Below, one piece after another: positions 46,662 through 56,890 of a stretch of DNA of 64,000 bases (the first letter of the stretch is position 1; every line of letters begins with the position of its first letter). Source of the stretch: Affinundibacterium fentianense (lineage in GTDB: Bacteria > Pseudomonadota > Gammaproteobacteria > Burkholderiales > Burkholderiaceae_D); assembly GCF_018139545.1 (NCBI RefSeq), contig NZ_JAGSPJ010000008.1, forward strand, positions 1-64,000, given 5' to 3'. The position numbers and the translations under genes are program-made. The notes below the pieces were generated by a model, which made no database searches, had not been told where the DNA came from, and saw nothing but the letters and a program-made list of their open reading frames with translations.

Positions 46662-48101
46662 ATGCAAACACATAGCTTTCTCTGGCATGACTACGAAACC
46701 TTCGGTGCACTAGTTAGGCGTGATCGACCTGCTCAGTTTGCAGCGATTCGCACTGACGCTGACTTAAATGAAATCAGTGAACCCATTAATCTTTTTTGCA
46801 AACCTGCAAATGATTTTTTACCTGACCCGCAATCCTGCTTAATCACTCACATCACGCCGCAACAATGTCTAGAACAAGGATTACCGGAGTATGAATTTGC
46901 TGCACAGATAGAACGCGCTTTGGCCGCCACGGGCACCATTGGCGTCGGTTATAACACAATACGTTTTGATGATGAAATCACGCGCTTTATGTTTTGGCGC
47001 AATCTGATTGATCCGTATGCACGTGAATGGCAAAATCAATGTGGGCGTTGGGATATTATGGACATGGTACGTACGACCTACGCGCTACGTCCAGAAGGTA
47101 TCAACTGGCCCTTAAATGAAGATGGCAAACCTAGTTTTCGACTCGAACATTTGACAGCGGCGAATGGCATTTCACATACAGCAGCACATGATGCTTTGTC
47201 CGACGTACGTGCGACGATTGCTTTGGCAAAATTAATCAAAGAGAAGCAACCAAAACTGTTTGATTTTTGTTTCGGACTTCATAAGAAAGAGAGAGTAGCT
47301 GCTGAAATCGGCTTGCCTTTATTAGGCAAACCATTCCTACATATTTCTGGCATGTTCAGCACTGAACGCGGTTGCCTTGCTGTGATGTGGCCTTTGGCCA
47401 TACACCCAACCAATAAAAATGAAGTTATCGCTTGGGACTTGCAATTTGACCCCAGCGAATTGCAGCATTTGGATGTGGCTACGATACAGCAACGCATGTT
47501 TAGCAAAACAGTGGATTTGCCCGAAGGCATATTACGTTTGCCAGTCAAGAGCATACATCTGAACAAATCACCTATCGTGATTGGTAACCTGAAAACACTC
47601 AGCACTAACATGGCGGAACGCTGGAGCATCGACATGCACCAGGTCATGGCGCACGCTGAGATCGCACAAGCCATACAAATAAAGCTCAACACGCAACTTT
47701 GGGAGCAAGTCTATGCGCGCCCTAGTTTTGAAGCAGTCGATGTAGATGAAGATTTATATGGCGGATTTATTAGCGGTGCGGATAGAAAAGTATTGAATGA
47801 TTTGCGCCAAATGAGTCCCCAGCAATTGGCGAACGCACATCCGCATTTTAACGATCAGCGCTTAGGTGAATTATTGTTCCGCTACCGTGCCCGCAACTTC
47901 CCCGAGTCACTCAACCAAGATGAGATGGCCACATGGGAAGAACACCGCGTAACGCGATTATTGGAAGGAGCAGCGAATTCGCGCACTGTTGATATGTATT
48001 TCAATGAGATTGATCAATTATCCGAGTCTGCCGATGAGGATGCAGAAGAAATTCTTGGGGCGCTCTATGATTACGCCGAGCTGGTAGTTCCGATTCGATA
48101 A
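46662..48101 (+). CDS. sbcB: Exodeoxyribonuclease I
   Basis: A 479-residue 3-prime to 5-prime ssDNA exonuclease. The N-terminal DEDDh domain has FLWHDYETFG (first Asp/Glu), GYNTIRFDDEITR (second Asp), and AAHDALSDVRATI (third His/Asp), followed by the SH3-like and helical C-terminal ExoI domains. Length matches E. coli ExoI. It acts in mismatch repair and recombination. It follows corA by 37 bp. Confidence 0.96.
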   Translation: MQTHSFLWHDYETFGALVRRDRPAQFAAIRTDADLNEISEPINLFCKPANDFLPDPQSCLITHITPQQCLEQGLPEYEFAAQIERALAATGTIGVGYNTIRFDDEITRFMFWRNLIDPYAREWQNQCGRWDIMDMVRTTYALRPEGINWPLNEDGKPSFRLEHLTAANGISHTAAHDALSDVRATIALAKLIKEKQPKLFDFCFGLHKKERVAAEIGLPLLGKPFLHISGMFSTERGCLAVMWPLAIHPTNKNEVIAWDLQFDPSELQHLDVATIQQRMFSKTVDLPEGILRLPVKSIHLNKSPIVIGNLKTLSTNMAERWSIDMHQVMAHAEIAQAIQIKLNTQLWEQVYARPSFEAVDVDEDLYGGFISGADRKVLNDLRQMSPQQLANAHPHFNDQRLGELLFRYRARNFPESLNQDEMATWEEHRVTRLLEGAANSRTVDMYFNEIDQLSESADEDAEEILGALYDYAELVVPIR

Positions 48102-48112
48102 AGCATACAAAG

Positions 48113-48148
48113 AAAGCTGACTTGATGCAAAACCAAGCCAGCTTTTTT
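48113..48148 (+). terminator. Terminator after sbcB
   Basis: AAAGCTGACTTG pairs with CAAGCCAGCTTT (one A-C mismatch) and is followed by a T-run. It lies between the convergent sbcB and dsbD genes. Confidence 0.85.
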
Positions 48149-48199
48149 AGTTCTATTTATGAAGCCGATACCATGACTTCATCATGTTAGCTTTCAGCG

Positions 48200-50038
48200 T
48201 CATTTTAACTTCTGCAGTGAATTCAAAAATATATCCGCATTCTGGTAGCCGATAACCCGCGTATTGGGTAGCTCTTTTCCATCAGCACCAAAGAAAATAA
48301 TCCCTGGTGGACCGAACAGGCCAAAGCGTTTCAACAAGGCTTTGTCATCCGCGTTATTTGCAGTCACATCGACTTGCAACAACAAAATTTGATCTAATTG
48401 CGCTTTCACTCTAGGCTCGACGAAGGTCAGTTTTTCCATCTCTTTGCAGGATACGCACCAATCTGCGTAAAAATCCAACATCGCAATTTTTCCCTTGGAT
48501 TGCGCCAACACGACATCCAATTCCGCCGACGATTTAATGCGTTGAAATTTGACATGCTGCACTGTTCCAGTAAGGTGCGCGAGAGGCGCAAGTGAATCAC
48601 GCCCGCCTGTCGCTACGCCTATAAGTTGCGCGCAACCGGCCAGCACAAAAACAAAAGCAATCAGTTTAGAAAATAATTTGCCTCGATAGAAGCCCAACTG
48701 ATAAATCCCATAAGCAAGCAGCAAAATTGCCCACAAACTCATTTGCACTGCAGGTGGCAAAACCGGTGACACCATCCATATCGCCATCGCTAACATCAAT
48801 ACGCCGAAGAAGCGTTTGATCTGCTCCATCCAGACTCCAGCGCGCGGCAATAAACTACCTGCCGATAGGCCTACCAATAGTAATGGAACACCCATACCCA
48901 TCGCTAACGAAAACAATGCTGTTCCGCCTACAATCACATTTTTGGTTTGACTGATATACACCAGCGCTCCCGCTAACGGTGCAGCAACGCAAGGGCCGAC
49001 GATCAATGCCGAAATCGCGCCCATTAAAAAAACACCTGCCATTTTCCCATTGCGCTGGCCTTCGGAAAAATAGGTCAGCCGAGTTTGAATCGCAGCCGGC
49101 ACTTGCAATTGATACACCCCAAACATCGACAAGGATAAAACTATCATCAGCAACGCGAATGCCGACAGTACCCAAGGATTTTGCAGAGTGGCTGAAAGGC
49201 CTTCGCCCAATAAGCCAGCAGCGACGCCCAAACAGGTGTACACCAAGGCCATTCCTAGCACATAGCTCAGGGACAAGAAAAATCCTCGGCTACGTTTTAC
49301 ACCTGCACCTTCACCCACAATAATGAATGAAAGAATAGGTACCATAGGTAACACACAAGGCGTCAAGGACAAGCCCAAACCAAGTACCAAAAACAAAGGG
49401 ATAATCAAGCTAAGACGCCCACTTTTCAGGGCATCAGCAATACTAGATTGTTCACCACTAGCTGGCACTGAGTGCGACGCTGTATCCGGCTTCAGGTTTG
49501 CTGTTGTATTTGGAGTTGCATCAGCCAGTCCTGCCGCACTGCTATTACCATTTGCGATGTCAGGCAGCCTAACCGGCAATGTTATTTCCATAGGTGGGTA
49601 ACAAAGGCCGGCTTCGGCGCAACCTTGTAGTTCTAATTTCAATTGAAAATCGGAAGTCGCCTTGATAGGGATTTGCACCACCAATTCGTGATGATAGGTT
49701 TCTACATCTTTTTGAAAAGTTTCATCGAATTTCACTTTACCCGCAGGGAGTTGAAATTCACCCAACTCTGCTCCTTGAGCCGCAAATCTTAAACGCTCAC
49801 GATAAAGATAATAGGCATCAGCAATCGTATAAGTAATCTGCACCTTACCGCCATTTACCATCTGCGCCTTAACTTGAAACGCCTTCTCAGGCTCCAGAAA
49901 GTCCTCCGCCTTAGCAAATGATATAAACAAGAGGAAGGCAATCACAAGCGCCGATAACGCCCTTAAATAGCGATTAAGTGCACTCCATGAATGTGATGGA
50001 TCTTGTCCTGATAGCGCGCTTAAAAAAAATTTCATCAT
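48200..50038 (-). CDS. dsbD: Thiol:disulfide interchange protein DsbD
   Basis: A 612-residue transporter of reducing power to the periplasm. A Sec signal precedes an N-terminal periplasmic alpha domain (to about residue 165; CAEAGLCYPP holds the redox Cys pair), eight membrane spans (LTPCVLPMVPI and GPCVAAPLAG hold the membrane Cys pair), and a C-terminal thioredoxin domain with YADWCVSCKEM. It feeds DsbC and cytochrome c maturation, so it fits with the ResB/CcsB genes nearby. Confidence 0.96.
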   Translation of the reverse strand: MMKFFLSALSGQDPSHSWSALNRYLRALSALVIAFLLFISFAKAEDFLEPEKAFQVKAQMVNGGKVQITYTIADAYYLYRERLRFAAQGAELGEFQLPAGKVKFDETFQKDVETYHHELVVQIPIKATSDFQLKLELQGCAEAGLCYPPMEITLPVRLPDIANGNSSAAGLADATPNTTANLKPDTASHSVPASGEQSSIADALKSGRLSLIIPLFLVLGLGLSLTPCVLPMVPILSFIIVGEGAGVKRSRGFFLSLSYVLGMALVYTCLGVAAGLLGEGLSATLQNPWVLSAFALLMIVLSLSMFGVYQLQVPAAIQTRLTYFSEGQRNGKMAGVFLMGAISALIVGPCVAAPLAGALVYISQTKNVIVGGTALFSLAMGMGVPLLLVGLSAGSLLPRAGVWMEQIKRFFGVLMLAMAIWMVSPVLPPAVQMSLWAILLLAYGIYQLGFYRGKLFSKLIAFVFVLAGCAQLIGVATGGRDSLAPLAHLTGTVQHVKFQRIKSSAELDVVLAQSKGKIAMLDFYADWCVSCKEMEKLTFVEPRVKAQLDQILLLQVDVTANNADDKALLKRFGLFGPPGIIFFGADGKELPNTRVIGYQNADIFLNSLQKLK

Positions 50039-50202
50039 ATTCTTTAGAATTCTACAGATAGCCCATCAGAGTCACTGACTCTCGCATGGTTCAAAACGTC
50101 GACACAAAATCAGACCGACGGTGGCGTTCACTATCTTAACGGATTACGAAGAATCGCGTCATTGACACCACTCAGTATAGTATTGCGGCGATACCCAAAA
50201 GA

Positions 50203-50234
50203 AAAAAGCCGTTCATTTTACTGAACGGCTTTTT
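50203..50234 (-). terminator. Terminator of the ribosomal cluster after rplQ
   Basis: A 13-bp stem (AAAAAGCCGTTCA with TGAACGGCTTTTT) has a 6-base loop and lies 28 bp past the rplQ stop. Its A-run gives a T-run on the minus strand; it is bidirectional. Confidence 0.93.
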
Positions 50235-50262
50235 ATTTCAGAACTGCTAATAACAACTTAGC

Positions 50263-50661
50263 TTATTCGTCAACTGTTGGTGCATCTGCAGCGTCAGTGA
50301 CTTCTGGACGATCCAACAATTCTACATAGGCCATAGGTGCATTGTCGCCAACACGGAAACCCATTTTTAAAATACGCAGGTAACCACCGTTGCGATTTGC
50401 AAAACGTGGGCCTAATTCAGCGAACAATTTTTGTACGATTTCACGATCACGCAAACGGTTGAATGCCAAACGCTTGTTTGCCAATGTGTCTGTTTTACCC
50501 AAAGTCAAAATTGGCTCAACAACGCGGCGCAATTCTTTCGCTTTTGGCAAAGTTGTTTTGATTGCTTCGTGACGCAACAGAGAAACTGTCATATTGCGCA
50601 ACATTGCTAAACGGTGGGATGATGTACGATTCAGCTTACGTAAGCCGTGACGATGACGCAT
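50263..50661 (-). CDS. rplQ: 50S ribosomal protein L17
   Basis: A 132-residue L17 near the peptide exit tunnel. The N-terminus [20 protein letters not shown] is diagnostic, followed by [18 protein letters not shown]. The last ~20 residues are an acidic Asp/Ala tail usual in betaproteobacteria. Last gene of the cluster, 129 bp after rpoA. Confidence 0.98.
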   Translation of the reverse strand: MRHRHGLRKLNRTSSHRLAMLRNMTVSLLRHEAIKTTLPKAKELRRVVEPILTLGKTDTLANKRLAFNRLRDREIVQKLFAELGPRFANRNGGYLRILKMGFRVGDNAPMAYVELLDRPEVTDAADAPTVDE

Positions 50662-50758
50662 GATACTTCCTTTCGATTGTTTAAAAATTCCAGTTCTTCT
50701 ATCGTCAAACCATTTGACGCGGACCGGTAATGTTCTTACTACACACTACAAATAAAAC

Positions 50759-50783
50759 GTCGGGTCAAACGAATCGACCCGAC
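50759..50783 (-). terminator. Terminator-like hairpin between rpoA and rplQ
   Basis: A perfect 8-bp stem (GTCGGGTC with GACCCGAC) has a 9-base loop and lies 8 bp past the rpoA stop. On the minus strand it is followed by GTTTTATTTG, a weak T-rich tail, so it may be a partial terminator. A second 7-bp hairpin lies at 50703-50719. Confidence 0.5.
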
Positions 50784-50790
50784 ATCAAGA

Positions 50791-51768
50791 TTACTTCTCT
50801 AAACCAGCAGGCGGCCAGTTTTCTAACTTCATGCCTAAAGACAAACCGCGGGAAGCCAATACTTCTTTGATTTCGTTCAAAGATTTGCGACCCAAGTTTG
50901 GTGTCTTCAACAATTCGTTTTCACTACGTTGGATCAAATCGCCAATGTAGTAAATATTTTCCGCTTTCAAGCAATTTGCTGAACGTACTGTCAATTCCAA
51001 ATCATCAACTGGACGCAACAATACTGGATCAACAGCAGGAGCACGTGATGGTGCTTCTGCGGCTGCTTCTGTGCCTTCCAATGCAGCGAATACATGCAAT
51101 TGATCAACCAATACGCGAGCAGATTGGCGAATCGCTTCTTCTGGCGTAATTACACCGTTTGTTTCGATGTTGATGATCAATTTGTCCAAATCTGTACGTT
51201 GTTCAACGCGGGCAGATTCAACAGAGTAAGAAACACGACGTACAGGAGAAAACGACGCATCCAGAATGATACGACCAATCGTTTTGTTCGCATCTTCAGA
51301 CAAACGACGTACGTTACCAGGAACGTAGCCACGGCCTTTTTCTACTTTGATTTGCATATCCAATTTGCCGCCAGCGGTCAAATTCGCAATCACGTGCTCT
51401 GGGTTAATCAGTTCTACGTTATGTGGCAAATCGATGTCGGAAGCCAATACCGCGCCTTCGCCTTCTTTTTTCAAAGTCAAAGTAACTTCATCACGTTCGT
51501 GCAACTTGAAGACCACACCTTTCAAGTTCAACAAAATATCCACAACGTCTTCTTGTACGCCGTCGAGAGTTGAGTATTCGTGCACAACACCAGCGATAGT
51601 CACTTCAGTTGGTGCATAACCAACCATAGAAGACAACAAGACGCGGCGTAAAGAATTACCGAGCGTATGACCGAAACCTCGTTCGAAAGGCTCCATCACA
51701 ACTTTTGCTGAGCCTGCGCCCAACATTTCGACATCGATAATACGAGGTTTAAACAGATTGTTTTGCAT
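50791..51768 (-). CDS. rpoA: DNA-directed RNA polymerase subunit alpha
   Basis: A 325-residue alpha subunit. The N-terminal dimerisation domain ([20 protein letters not shown]) runs to about residue 235. A linker rich in Ala and Glu follows, then the alpha-CTD (about 250-320, with [20 protein letters not shown] and [13 protein letters not shown]) that binds UP elements and activators. It is separated from rpsD by an intrinsic terminator. Confidence 0.98.
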   Translation of the reverse strand: MQNNLFKPRIIDVEMLGAGSAKVVMEPFERGFGHTLGNSLRRVLLSSMVGYAPTEVTIAGVVHEYSTLDGVQEDVVDILLNLKGVVFKLHERDEVTLTLKKEGEGAVLASDIDLPHNVELINPEHVIANLTAGGKLDMQIKVEKGRGYVPGNVRRLSEDANKTIGRIILDASFSPVRRVSYSVESARVEQRTDLDKLIINIETNGVITPEEAIRQSARVLVDQLHVFAALEGTEAAAEAPSRAPAVDPVLLRPVDDLELTVRSANCLKAENIYYIGDLIQRSENELLKTPNLGRKSLNEIKEVLASRGLSLGMKLENWPPAGLEK

Positions 51769-51831
51769 GATTTGTCCTTTTCAATACCCTCGGCTCGTTA
51801 CACCGATAAGGCTGATGGCAAAAAGAAAAAA

Positions 51832-51858
51832 GCCTGCCCATCGTAAAAATGGGCAGGC
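51832..51858 (-). terminator. Strong intrinsic terminator between rpsD and rpoA
   Basis: A perfect 10-bp stem (GCCTGCCCAT with ATGGGCAGGC) has a 7-base loop and is followed on the minus strand by TTTTTTCTTTTT. It begins 14 bp after the rpsD stop, inside the alpha operon, so it must attenuate rpoA-rplQ transcription unless read-through or a separate promoter exists. Confidence 0.85.
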
Positions 51859-51872
51859 GGTGAGACTTAATA

Positions 51873-52496
51873 TTAACGAGAATACAATTCGACGATCAAG
51901 GATTCATTGACGTCATGAGCGATATCGCTACGGTCTGGCATCGACTTGAATGTGCCTTCCATTTTCTTCGCGTCAACAGAAACCCAAGAAGGCATACCAA
52001 CTTGTTCAGCCAACGACAAAGCCTCAACGATACGTGTTTGCTTTTTCGCTTTTTCACGAACAGCTACAACGTCACCAGACTTAACTTGGTAAGAAGCGAT
52101 GTTCACTACTATACCATTGACAGTGAATGCTTTGTGGCTGACTAATTGACGTGCTTCTGCACGTGTGGAGCCGAAACCCATACGGTATGCAACGTTGTCC
52201 AAACGGGATTCCAACAATTTCAACAAAGTTTCGCCAGTATTACCTTTTTGACGATCAGCTTCTGCGAAATAACGACGAAATTGACGTTCCAATACGCCGT
52301 ACATACGTTTAACTTTTTGCTTTTCGCGCAATTGGTTACCGAAGTCAGAAGTACGTGCACCAGATTTTGCACCGTGTTGACCAGGTTTTACATCCAATTT
52401 GCATTTGGAATCCAAAGAGCGACGTGCGCTTTTCAGGAAGAGGTCCGTGCCTTCGCGGCGGGATAATTTTGCTTTTGGTCCGATATAACGTGCCAC
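51873..52496 (-). CDS. rpsD: 30S ribosomal protein S4
   Basis: A 207-residue S4, a primary 16S-binding protein and, in E. coli, the translational repressor of the alpha operon. It shows the N-terminal [15 protein letters not shown], and the S4 RNA-binding domain with [18 protein letters not shown]. The start codon is GTG with AAGGA about 8 nt upstream. It is preceded by a 200-bp structured gap. Confidence 0.98.
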   Translation of the reverse strand: MARYIGPKAKLSRREGTDLFLKSARRSLDSKCKLDVKPGQHGAKSGARTSDFGNQLREKQKVKRMYGVLERQFRRYFAEADRQKGNTGETLLKLLESRLDNVAYRMGFGSTRAEARQLVSHKAFTVNGIVVNIASYQVKSGDVVAVREKAKKQTRIVEALSLAEQVGMPSWVSVDAKKMEGTFKSMPDRSDIAHDVNESLIVELYSR

Positions 52497-52543
52497 AATA
52501 ATTTCCTTTGTAAATGACGTAAGTGCTCAATACACCTACGCTA

Positions 52544-52690
52544 GTTTGGTCTACCTGCTACCAAACAGTGGTCTTAAAAAAGTCGCTAAATTCTAAAGAA
52601 CGATTCTAAAGAACAAAACCCACCAAATTTATTGGCGGGCTGCATTCTAGCATGGAAGCTAGAATTTACAAAGCTTAGCCTGAGCTAAGC
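52544..52690 (-). promoter_or_regulatory. Structured leader between rpsK and rpsD
   Basis: Four perfect or near-perfect hairpins lie in this gap: GCTTAGC/GCTAAGC (52673-52690), ATTCTAGC/GCTAGAAT (52644-52665), CCCGCCAA/TTGGTGGG (52619-52639, one G-U as minus-strand RNA, then TTTTGTTCTTT), and GTTTGGT/ACCAAAC (52544-52566). A tandem 13-bp repeat TTCTAAAGAACGA lies at 52591-52615. It could be a terminator plus a leader sensed by S4; which is not resolved. Confidence 0.5.
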
Positions 52691-52696
52691 TAAGTA

Positions 52697-53101
52697 TTAG
52701 ATACGACGACGCTTTGGAGGACGGCAGCCGTTGTGTGGAACTGGCGTAACGTCTTGAATCAAAGAGATCTTGATACCCAAATTATTCAAAGCACGCACAG
52801 AGGACTCACGACCTGGGCCTGGGCCTTTGATACGTACTTCAAGATTTTTGATACCGCATTCTACAGCCACTTTACCTGCGGCTTCCGCTGCAACCTGAGC
52901 TGCAAACGGTGTAGATTTACGAGAGCCTTTAAAACCTTGACCACCAGCTGTTGCCCAAGACAATGCATTGCCTTGACGATCAGTGATCGTGATGATGGTG
53001 TTGTTGAAAGATGCGTGAACGTGTGCGATACCTTCAGCAACATTTTTCTTAACTTTTTTACGAGCGCGTGCTGCCGCTGCGTTATTTTGTGCTTTTGCCA
53101 T
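52697..53101 (-). CDS. rpsK: 30S ribosomal protein S11
   Basis: A 134-residue S11 of the 30S platform. Typical segments are [33 protein letters not shown] and the C-terminal [15 protein letters not shown]. It follows rpsM by 40 bp. Basic N-terminus and length are normal. Confidence 0.98.
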   Translation of the reverse strand: MAKAQNNAAAARARKKVKKNVAEGIAHVHASFNNTIITITDRQGNALSWATAGGQGFKGSRKSTPFAAQVAAEAAGKVAVECGIKNLEVRIKGPGPGRESSVRALNNLGIKISLIQDVTPVPHNGCRPPKRRRI

Positions 53102-53141
53102 AATTGGTTCCTTGAATCCAGTAAGTTACAACTGCGCTGGA

Positions 53142-53507
53142 TTATTTTTTCAATGATTGCGCTGCTTTACGTGGGCCCTTACGTGTACGTGCATTTGTAC
53201 GTGTACGTTGTCCACGAACAGGCAAGCCTTTGCGATGACGCAGACCGCGGTAGCAGCCTAAGTCCATCAAACGCTTGATGTTCATCGAGATTTCACGACG
53301 AAGATCACCTTCCACGACGTATTTTGCAATACTGTCGCGAAGCTTTTCTAACTCGTTGTCGTCCAGATCTTTGACCTTTTTAGTGGTCGGAACACCCGTT
53401 GCTGCACAGATATCTGCTGCGCGTGGGCCGCCAATACCATAAATAGCTTGTAAGCCGATTACGGTATGCTGATGATTTGGGATATTAACCCCTGCTATAC
53501 GTGCCAT
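53142..53507 (-). CDS. rpsM: 30S ribosomal protein S13
   Basis: A 121-residue S13 at the 30S head, contacting the P-site tRNA through its basic C-terminus. The N-terminus [20 protein letters not shown] and the segment [16 protein letters not shown] are diagnostic. First long gene of the alpha operon, after rpmJ. Confidence 0.98.
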   Translation of the reverse strand: MARIAGVNIPNHQHTVIGLQAIYGIGGPRAADICAATGVPTTKKVKDLDDNELEKLRDSIAKYVVEGDLRREISMNIKRLMDLGCYRGLRHRKGLPVRGQRTRTNARTRKGPRKAAQSLKK

Positions 53508-53534
53508 TCGTTATTCCTCGTTCAATAACGTTAA

Positions 53535-53648
53535 TTAACCTTGGCGCTGTTTATGGCGTGGTTCTGTGCAAATTACACGAACAACACCTTTGCGCTTGAT
53601 GATCTTACAGTTGCGGCAAATCCGCTTAACTGATGCGAGAACTTTCAT
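53535..53648 (-). CDS. rpmJ: 50S ribosomal protein L36
   Basis: A 37-residue L36 read directly from the sequence: it begins [15 protein letters not shown] and ends PRHKQRQG. The zinc ligands Cys11, Cys14, Cys27 and His32 are all present, so it is the zinc-binding (C+) form. It lies between infA and rpsM, the standard place. Confidence 0.97.
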   Translation of the reverse strand: MKVLASVKRICRNCKIIKRKGVVRVICTEPRHKQRQG

Positions 53649-53680
53649 TTTTGCCCTCTTCCCTTCTAGTTCAATTTAAT

Positions 53681-53899
53681 TTACTTGGTCCGGAACACAA
53701 TACGTGCTCGGCTCAAATCATAAGGCGTCAATTCTACTGTCACCTTATCACCAGGAAGAATGCGAATATAGTTCATACGCATTTTTCCTGAAATATGGCC
53801 AAGCACAACATGCCCATTTTCCAACTTAACTCGAAATGTTGCATTCGGAAGATTCTCGAGAATCTCTCCCTGCATCTGTATAACGTCGTCTTTTGCCAT
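53681..53899 (-). CDS. infA: Translation initiation factor IF-1
   Basis: A 72-residue OB-fold protein that occupies the 30S A site during initiation. Typical segments are [20 protein letters not shown] and [16 protein letters not shown]. The location between secY and rpmJ is typical of betaproteobacteria. Confidence 0.97.
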   Translation of the reverse strand: MAKDDVIQMQGEILENLPNATFRVKLENGHVVLGHISGKMRMNYIRILPGDKVTVELTPYDLSRARIVFRTK

Positions 53900-53923
53900 T
53901 CGATCTGCTGTTCCTCTGGGTGC

Positions 53924-55261
53924 TTACCGTGAAGGTACGCCGCCCTTGAAATTTGCTTTACGAAGAAGCGATTCGTATTGCTGTGACATTACGTAATTTT
54001 GCACTTGAGCCATAAAGTCCATTGTTACCACCACAATAATCAGCAAAGATGTTCCGCCGAAATAGAATGGTACCTTCCAACGTGCAATCAGCAGTTCCGG
54101 CAACAAGCAAACTAATGCAATATATACCGCACCAATCAAAGTCAAACGCATCAAAATCTTGTCGATGTAACGAGAAGTTTGCTCACCTGGACGAATGCCT
54201 GGCACAAACGCACCACTTTTCTTCAGGTTATCCGCAGTTTCTTTGCTGTTAAAAACCAGCGCTGTATAAAAGAAACAGAAGAATATAATCGTTACTGCGT
54301 ACAACAATGCGTGCACAGGCTCTCCAGTTGTCAATGAACTTGCTAAATCTTGCAAGAACCGAACAAAACCGGAATCCTGATCTTGCGCCCCTTTTGCAAA
54401 CATACCAGTGATAGTGGCAGGAAGCATGATGATAGAGGACGCGAAAATCGGCGGAATAACACCTGCCATATTCAACTTGAGTGGTAAATGACTACTTTGA
54501 CCACCATAAACTTTATTGCCAACCTGACGCTTCGCATAGTTGACGAGGATCTTACGCTGACCACGTTCTACGAACACAACCAAATAAGTAACCGCTGCAA
54601 CCATCACGCAAATAATCAATGCGGAAAACGCCTGCATAGAGCCAGTACGAACTAATTCGAACAAACCTGCTAATGCACCTGGCAAGCCGGCGACGATACC
54701 CGCAAAGATGATAATAGAGATACCGTTACCTAAACCGCGTTCGGTGATCTGCTCACCCAACCACATCAGGAACATCGTGCCAGTTACCAAAGTAACGACA
54801 GTGGTAAATCTAAATGCCATTCCAGGATCCAACACCAAGCCTGCTTGCGTCTCCAAACCAAAAGCAATGAAGAACGCCTGCACAACACCCAATACCAATG
54901 TGCCGTAACGGGTGTATTGAGTAATCTTACGACGACCCGACTCACCCTCTTTCTTCAATGCTTCAAGCTGAGGAGAAACGACTGACATCAACTGCATAAT
55001 AATCGAGGCAGAGATATACGGCGTAATTCCGAGTGCCAAAATTGTGAAGCGAGACAAAGCACCACCAGAGAACATGTTAAACATACCCAAAATACCATTT
55101 TGGTTTTGCTTGAACAAATCTTCCAATACCTTTGGATCGATTCCAGGAACAGGTATATGTGCGCCTATCCTATATACAACTAGTGCTGCCAATAAAAACC
55201 ATAGTCTTCCCCAGGGAAAACCACTTGCAGCACTTTTAGTTTGTTGAGGAGATGTTGCCAA
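53924..55261 (-). CDS. secY: Preprotein translocase subunit SecY
   Basis: A 445-residue ten-span channel protein of the Sec translocon. Typical segments are [12 protein letters not shown] after the first span, [23 protein letters not shown] in pieces, and the C-terminal cytoplasmic loop GIRPGEQTS. It sits between rplO and infA, 22 bp after rplO. Confidence 0.98.
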   Translation of the reverse strand: MATSPQQTKSAASGFPWGRLWFLLAALVVYRIGAHIPVPGIDPKVLEDLFKQNQNGILGMFNMFSGGALSRFTILALGITPYISASIIMQLMSVVSPQLEALKKEGESGRRKITQYTRYGTLVLGVVQAFFIAFGLETQAGLVLDPGMAFRFTTVVTLVTGTMFLMWLGEQITERGLGNGISIIIFAGIVAGLPGALAGLFELVRTGSMQAFSALIICVMVAAVTYLVVFVERGQRKILVNYAKRQVGNKVYGGQSSHLPLKLNMAGVIPPIFASSIIMLPATITGMFAKGAQDQDSGFVRFLQDLASSLTTGEPVHALLYAVTIIFFCFFYTALVFNSKETADNLKKSGAFVPGIRPGEQTSRYIDKILMRLTLIGAVYIALVCLLPELLIARWKVPFYFGGTSLLIIVVVTMDFMAQVQNYVMSQQYESLLRKANFKGGVPSR

Positions 55262-55283
55262 TGTTTGCTCCGTTTTGGCTTAA

Positions 55284-55766
55284 TTAAGCTTTTGCTTTCG
55301 CAGGTAATTTCTTAACTACGGGTGCAATCACTAAATCAGCCACTGTTCCGCCAGCGGCTTCGATTGCAGCCTTCGCACCTTTGGTAGCAATCAAGCCATT
55401 CAAAGTTACTTTCTTAGTAATCTCACCAGACAAAATCACACGAACTACCCGTGCCAATTCAGACACGATACCAGCTTGTTTCAAAGCCAATACGTCGATT
55501 TCTGTTACTGGTAGACTTTCCAAGTCAGATAAACGTACTTCTGCTTTGTATGGAGTAGCCAATGATTTGAAACCACGTTTCGGCAAGCGGCGTTGCAAAG
55601 GCATTTGACCGCCTTCAAAACCGACTTTATGAAAGCCACCTGTACGAGATTTCTGACCTTTGTGACCACGGCCAGACGTTTTACCTAAACCAGAACCGAT
55701 ACCGCGACCAACACGACGTTTAGCGTGTTTTGCACCATCAGCTGGTTGGATTGTATTTAATTCCAT
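55284..55766 (-). CDS. rplO: 50S ribosomal protein L15
   Basis: A 160-residue L15 with the Gly/Arg-rich N-terminus ([20 protein letters not shown]) and the C-terminal fold. ATG 55766 ([11 protein letters not shown]) matches the family start; an in-frame ATG 13 codons earlier would overlap rpmD. It follows rpmD by 28 bp. Confidence 0.97.
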   Translation of the reverse strand: MELNTIQPADGAKHAKRRVGRGIGSGLGKTSGRGHKGQKSRTGGFHKVGFEGGQMPLQRRLPKRGFKSLATPYKAEVRLSDLESLPVTEIDVLALKQAGIVSELARVVRVILSGEITKKVTLNGLIATKGAKAAIEAAGGTVADLVIAPVVKKLPAKAKA

Positions 55767-55794
55767 AATTTGCTCCGATCGCAAACCCAAAGGC

Positions 55795-55974
55795 TTACGA
55801 TACAACCTTCACAAGATACGAGACTTTATTGATCATTCCGCGCACTGCCGGTGTGTCTTCCAACTCAGAAACTGAGTTAACACGACGCAAACCTAAACCG
55901 CGCACTGTGGCACGATGTGAATCACGCGTACCGATCAAACCCTTGACCAATTGTACTTTTACTGTTTTAGTCAT
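55795..55974 (-). CDS. rpmD: 50S ribosomal protein L30
   Basis: A 59-residue L30 ([20 protein letters not shown], then GLGLRRVNS). ATG 55974 is used; the frame opens 10 codons upstream inside rpsE. Length is normal for proteobacterial L30. Confidence 0.96.
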   Translation of the reverse strand: MTKTVKVQLVKGLIGTRDSHRATVRGLGLRRVNSVSELEDTPAVRGMINKVSYLVKVVS

Positions 55975-55984
55975 TGCGATCACC

Positions 55985-56503
55985 TTAGCCCAAAATTTCT
56001 TCAACGGACTTGCCGCGTTTCGCTGCGATCTCAGCTGGAGTACTCATTTTTGCCAAGCCATTTAATGTTGCACGAACCATATTGTATGGATTTGTGGAAC
56101 CATTAGACTTTGCAACAACGTTAGTAACGCCCAACACTTCGAAAATAGCGCGCATTGGACCACCAGCGATCACACCAGTACCTTCTTTAGCTGGAGAGAT
56201 CATCACTGAAGATGCACCATGCTTACCGATAACAGTGTGTTGCAAAGTTCCATTCTTCAACGTGACTTTGATCATTTTGCGACGCGCTTCTTCCATCGCT
56301 TTTTGTACGGCTACTGGAACTTCTTTCGATTTCCCTTTACCCATACCGATGCGGCCATCGCCATCACCAACAACTGTCAGCGCAGCGAAACCCATGATAC
56401 GACCACCCTTAACCACTTTGGTTACGCGGTTGATCGCGATCATTTTCTCGCGCATGCCATCATCCGGCTTGTCGGCTGCTGTTTTTGCTTGCATTTTTGC
56501 CAT
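55985..56503 (-). CDS. rpsE: 30S ribosomal protein S5
   Basis: A 172-residue S5, a fidelity-linked protein at the mRNA entry. The double-stranded-RNA-like domain has [20 protein letters not shown], and the C-terminal domain has [15 protein letters not shown] and [19 protein letters not shown]. Length is normal. Confidence 0.98.
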   Translation of the reverse strand: MAKMQAKTAADKPDDGMREKMIAINRVTKVVKGGRIMGFAALTVVGDGDGRIGMGKGKSKEVPVAVQKAMEEARRKMIKVTLKNGTLQHTVIGKHGASSVMISPAKEGTGVIAGGPMRAIFEVLGVTNVVAKSNGSTNPYNMVRATLNGLAKMSTPAEIAAKRGKSVEEILG

Positions 56504-56514
56504 GACAATATTCC

Positions 56515-56877
56515 TTAGAACTTCAGGCCGGCTTCACGCGCAGCTTCCGCCAACGCCTTCACACGACCGTGGTAACGAAAACCGGAGCGATCAAACGCGA
56601 CTTCGGTAACTCCTGCTTTCAACGCTTTTTCCGCAACGCGCTTACCAATCAAAGTGGCTGCCGCAGCATTACCACCGTGCTTGGATGCCGCCGCCAATTC
56701 TGCACGCACTTCAGCTTCCACTGTAGAAGCAGATGCCAAAACTTTGGAATCTGCATCAATGATGCTAGCGTAGATATGCAGGTTCGTACGGTGCACAGAT
56801 AAACGTGTGACCTTGAGCTCTGCGATCTTGGCACGGGTTTGAGTCGCGCGGCGCAGACGTGATTGTTTCTTATCCAT
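56515..56877 (-). CDS. rplR: 50S ribosomal protein L18
   Basis: A 120-residue 5S rRNA-binding protein with the basic N-terminus ([16 protein letters not shown]) and the C-terminal [24 protein letters not shown]. Confidence 0.98.
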   Translation of the reverse strand: MDKKQSRLRRATQTRAKIAELKVTRLSVHRTNLHIYASIIDADSKVLASASTVEAEVRAELAAASKHGGNAAAATLIGKRVAEKALKAGVTEVAFDRSGFRYHGRVKALAEAAREAGLKF

Positions 56878-56890
56878 CGTCTAACCCCTA

